Under the pieces are notes generated by a model, which saw only the letters and a list, made by a program, of their open reading frames with translations, was not told the origin of the DNA and made no database searches. The translations under genes and the position numbers were made by a program. Positions 14,334-15,504 of a stretch of 15,504 bases of DNA are shown one piece after another; position 1 is the stretch's first letter, and each line of letters begins with the position of its first letter. The DNA is taken from the NCBI GenBank assembly GCA_030044075.1, contig JASHWM010000204.1:1-15504 (forward strand). Direction: 5' to 3'. The DNA is from Candidatus Rhabdochlamydia sp. (lineage in GTDB: Bacteria > Chlamydiota > Chlamydiia > Chlamydiales > Rhabdochlamydiaceae).

Positions 14334-15034
14334 GCAAAAATAGCTGTTTTGTCTTTTTCGTTCATTTCCCTATAAGATCCAAGAGGCAGGTCACCAAGGA
14401 CTAAATTTCCAATGCGGATCCTTTTGAGCTCAAGAATGGACAGATCTGCCTTTTCAACAAGGGTGCGCACTTCTCTTTTTTTTCCTTCTTTGATCGTAAT
14501 TTTGAGAGTGCCTCTTCTGACCTTTACGACCTTTTGCGGTTTGACAAAGGAGCCTTCGACCAGTGCGCCTTCGGAGATCAGGACAAGATGCTCATGGGAG
14601 ATTTCTTGACTGACTTTGACAAGGTACTCTTTTGAAATATTTGCAGAAGGATGGATGACGCGGTTGGCAAAGTGGCCGTCGTTGGTCACGATGAGCAAGC
14701 CGGAGGTTTCCCTATCAAGCCGTCCAACGGTAAAAAGTTTGTGTTGCAGGGGCTCGAATAGGTCCAAAACAATTTTTTTATCCCCAGGCCTTTTATTTGT
14801 GCAGATGTAACCTTCGGGCTTATTGAGGAGATAGTAGACTTTGTCTTCTAGATGGGAAACTTCTTTCCCCGAGACGCAAATTTTATCTTCTTCTATTGAG
14901 ACGTGGGTTTGCGGGAGAAGGACGACCTCTCCGTTTACAGTGACTTTTCCTGAGAATATGAGCTCTTCGCATGCCCTTCGGGAGTCAACTCCCGCAGCAG
15001 CAAGAACTTTGCTAAGGCGTTGTTTATTTTTCAT
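14330..15034 (-). CDS. RluB/RsuA-family ribosomal pseudouridine synthase
   Basis: Converts a specific uridine in rRNA to pseudouridine. It has 234 residues. An N-terminal S4 RNA-binding domain covers about 4-60 (QRLSKVLAAAGVDSRRACEE, then VTVNGEVV). The catalytic domain begins at about 65 (YYLLNKPEGYICTNKRPGD). The catalytic aspartate is Asp107 in VGRLDRETSGLLIVTNDG, and the C-terminal motif is KEGKKREVRTLVEKADLSIL, close to the family's EGrnrqVRrm. Conservation places it in the RluB/RluE/RluF/RsuA group, but the target base cannot be told from sequence. The frame is open upstream to a TTG at 15070. I chose the ATG at 15034 because the S4 domain begins there. No Shine-Dalgarno is visible before either start. 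Confidence 0.9.
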   Translation of the reverse strand: MKNKQRLSKVLAAAGVDSRRACEELIFSGKVTVNGEVVLLPQTHVSIEEDKICVSGKEVSHLEDKVYYLLNKPEGYICTNKRPGDKKIVLDLFEPLQHKLFTVGRLDRETSGLLIVTNDGHFANRVIHPSANISKEYLVKVSQEISHEHLVLISEGALVEGSFVKPQKVVKVRRGTLKITIKEGKKREVRTLVEKADLSILELKRIRIGNLVLGDLPLGSYREMNEKDKTAIFA

Positions 15035-15188
15035 GCGAAAGAGAATAGCAAGAAGGAGGGAATAGTGCAAGGCGATCCTTGGAAATTTTCAAAGTCCTAT
15101 ATAAAAATTATTTAGTTTCATCGTGTTTATCTAATTTACTTAAAATAAGAGGTTTAAATTATTTAATTACAAAGTAATAAAATTAATT

Positions 15189-15219
15189 TTGACATTTAAA
15201 AGAAAACAATTACTGTAAA
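15189..15219 (+). promoter_or_regulatory. Possible promoter for the right-edge gene
   Basis: A perfect TTGACA lies at 15189-15194 in a very AT-rich stretch. The best -10 match downstream is TGTAAA at 15214-15219, with a long 19-nt spacer. A TAAAAT at 15233-15238 is a better -10 but is too far from this -35. The rest of the 15035-15267 gap between the divergent genes holds only AT-rich sequence with short weak inverted repeats. Confidence 0.3.
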
Positions 15220-15267
15220 TTAGCCAATTATGTAAAATTGCTCTTCTTTTGACTAATTAGGATTTTA

Positions 15268-15504
15268 ATGATGTCTTTTGGGACTCTGGTAGATTCAGTT
15301 GTGGGCGCCTTATCGAAGGCATTTGGAGCAGCCTCCTTGGAGGACCATCCAAAAGCTCATTCGAGTGGAATTTCTCTGCAAACCCAGCTAGATCAGTTAT
15401 ATAAGAAAATCAATAATGGGGATTGGACCCCTGAGGACCTGCAGCAATGCGCCGTCTTATATCAAAAATGCTTTCACAACGGTCTTTTTGCTTCCTATGA
15501 ATCC
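15268..15504 (+). CDS. Hypothetical protein, unrecognised (partial, N-terminal 79 residues)
   Basis: An open frame from ATG 15268 runs off the right edge without a stop; a second ATG follows directly at 15271. AGGA at 15259-15262 sits 5 nt before the first ATG and 8 nt before the second, which is a good ribosome site. The visible protein begins MMSFGTLVDSVVGALSKAFG, a mildly hydrophobic amphipathic stretch that is too weak for a standard signal peptide. It continues with polar sequence including LQTQLDQLYKKINNGDWTPE and QQCAVLYQKCFHNGLFASYE. I do not recognise it. The layout would suit a cytoplasmic protein or a secreted T3SS substrate, but nothing seen here decides it. Confidence 0.7.
   Translation, partial: MMSFGTLVDSVVGALSKAFGAASLEDHPKAHSSGISLQTQLDQLYKKINNGDWTPEDLQQCAVLYQKCFHNGLFASYES

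Noticed and set aside
1..15504. CRISPR array, tRNA or rRNA genes
   Set aside because: No regularly spaced direct repeats and no tRNA-like or rRNA-like sequence were seen on either strand.

Overview
The window comes from a member of the Chlamydiota, most likely an environmental, amoeba-associated lineage (Parachlamydiales-like) and not a pathogenic Chlamydia. The evidence is the type III secretion gene order SctJ - SctK-position protein - SctL - SctR - SctS - SctT, which is the chlamydial order. It is supported by a DUF47/PiT phosphate pair of chlamydial type and by a heptosyltransferase-like GT9 enzyme, which the pathogenic Chlamydia are not known to need. Genus cannot be decided from the sequence alone.

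Layout. (1) 1-3859, minus strand: six tightly packed T3SS genes with gaps of 3-9 nt or a 4-nt overlap. They run from the inner-ring lipoprotein SctJ to the start of the export-gate protein SctT, which leaves the window at base 1. (2) 3930-5018, minus strand: a GT9 glycosyltransferase directly upstream of the T3SS block, with its own promoter. (3) 5199-7769, plus strand: a full-length but divergent glycogen phosphorylase, transcribed away from the GT9 gene from a near-consensus sigma-70 promoter. (4) 7770-9207: an AT-rich, accessory-looking island. It holds one unrecognised 312-residue ORF, a start-less C-terminal coding fragment, a tiny ORF and an inverted repeat. It reads like a site of gene loss or insertion between conserved blocks. 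(5) 9208-15034, minus strand: six co-directional genes. In transcription order these are an RluB/RsuA-type pseudouridine synthase, an Rsm22/METTL17-type protein with Fe-S-type cysteines, DUF47 (PhoU-like), a PiT phosphate permease, ferrochelatase, and a solute-binding lipoprotein. An internal promoter before DUF47 may split them into a ribosome pair and a phosphate/haem/solute set. (6) 15268-15504, plus strand: the start of an unrecognised gene that runs off the right edge.

How the genes fit together: the left block builds the injectisome cytoplasmic stator, inner ring and export gate. The middle block concerns envelope sugar transfer and storage-polysaccharide breakdown. The right block joins ribosome maturation with phosphate import, the last step of haem synthesis and solute capture. 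Most of the window is conserved core genome. The best second-look items are the SctK-position protein with FliG-like sequence, the METTL17-type Fe-S ligand pattern, the cysteine-rich ferrochelatase tail, the binding protein lacking its usual carboxylate-binding arginine, and the decayed AT-rich island. No clearly new multi-gene system is visible.
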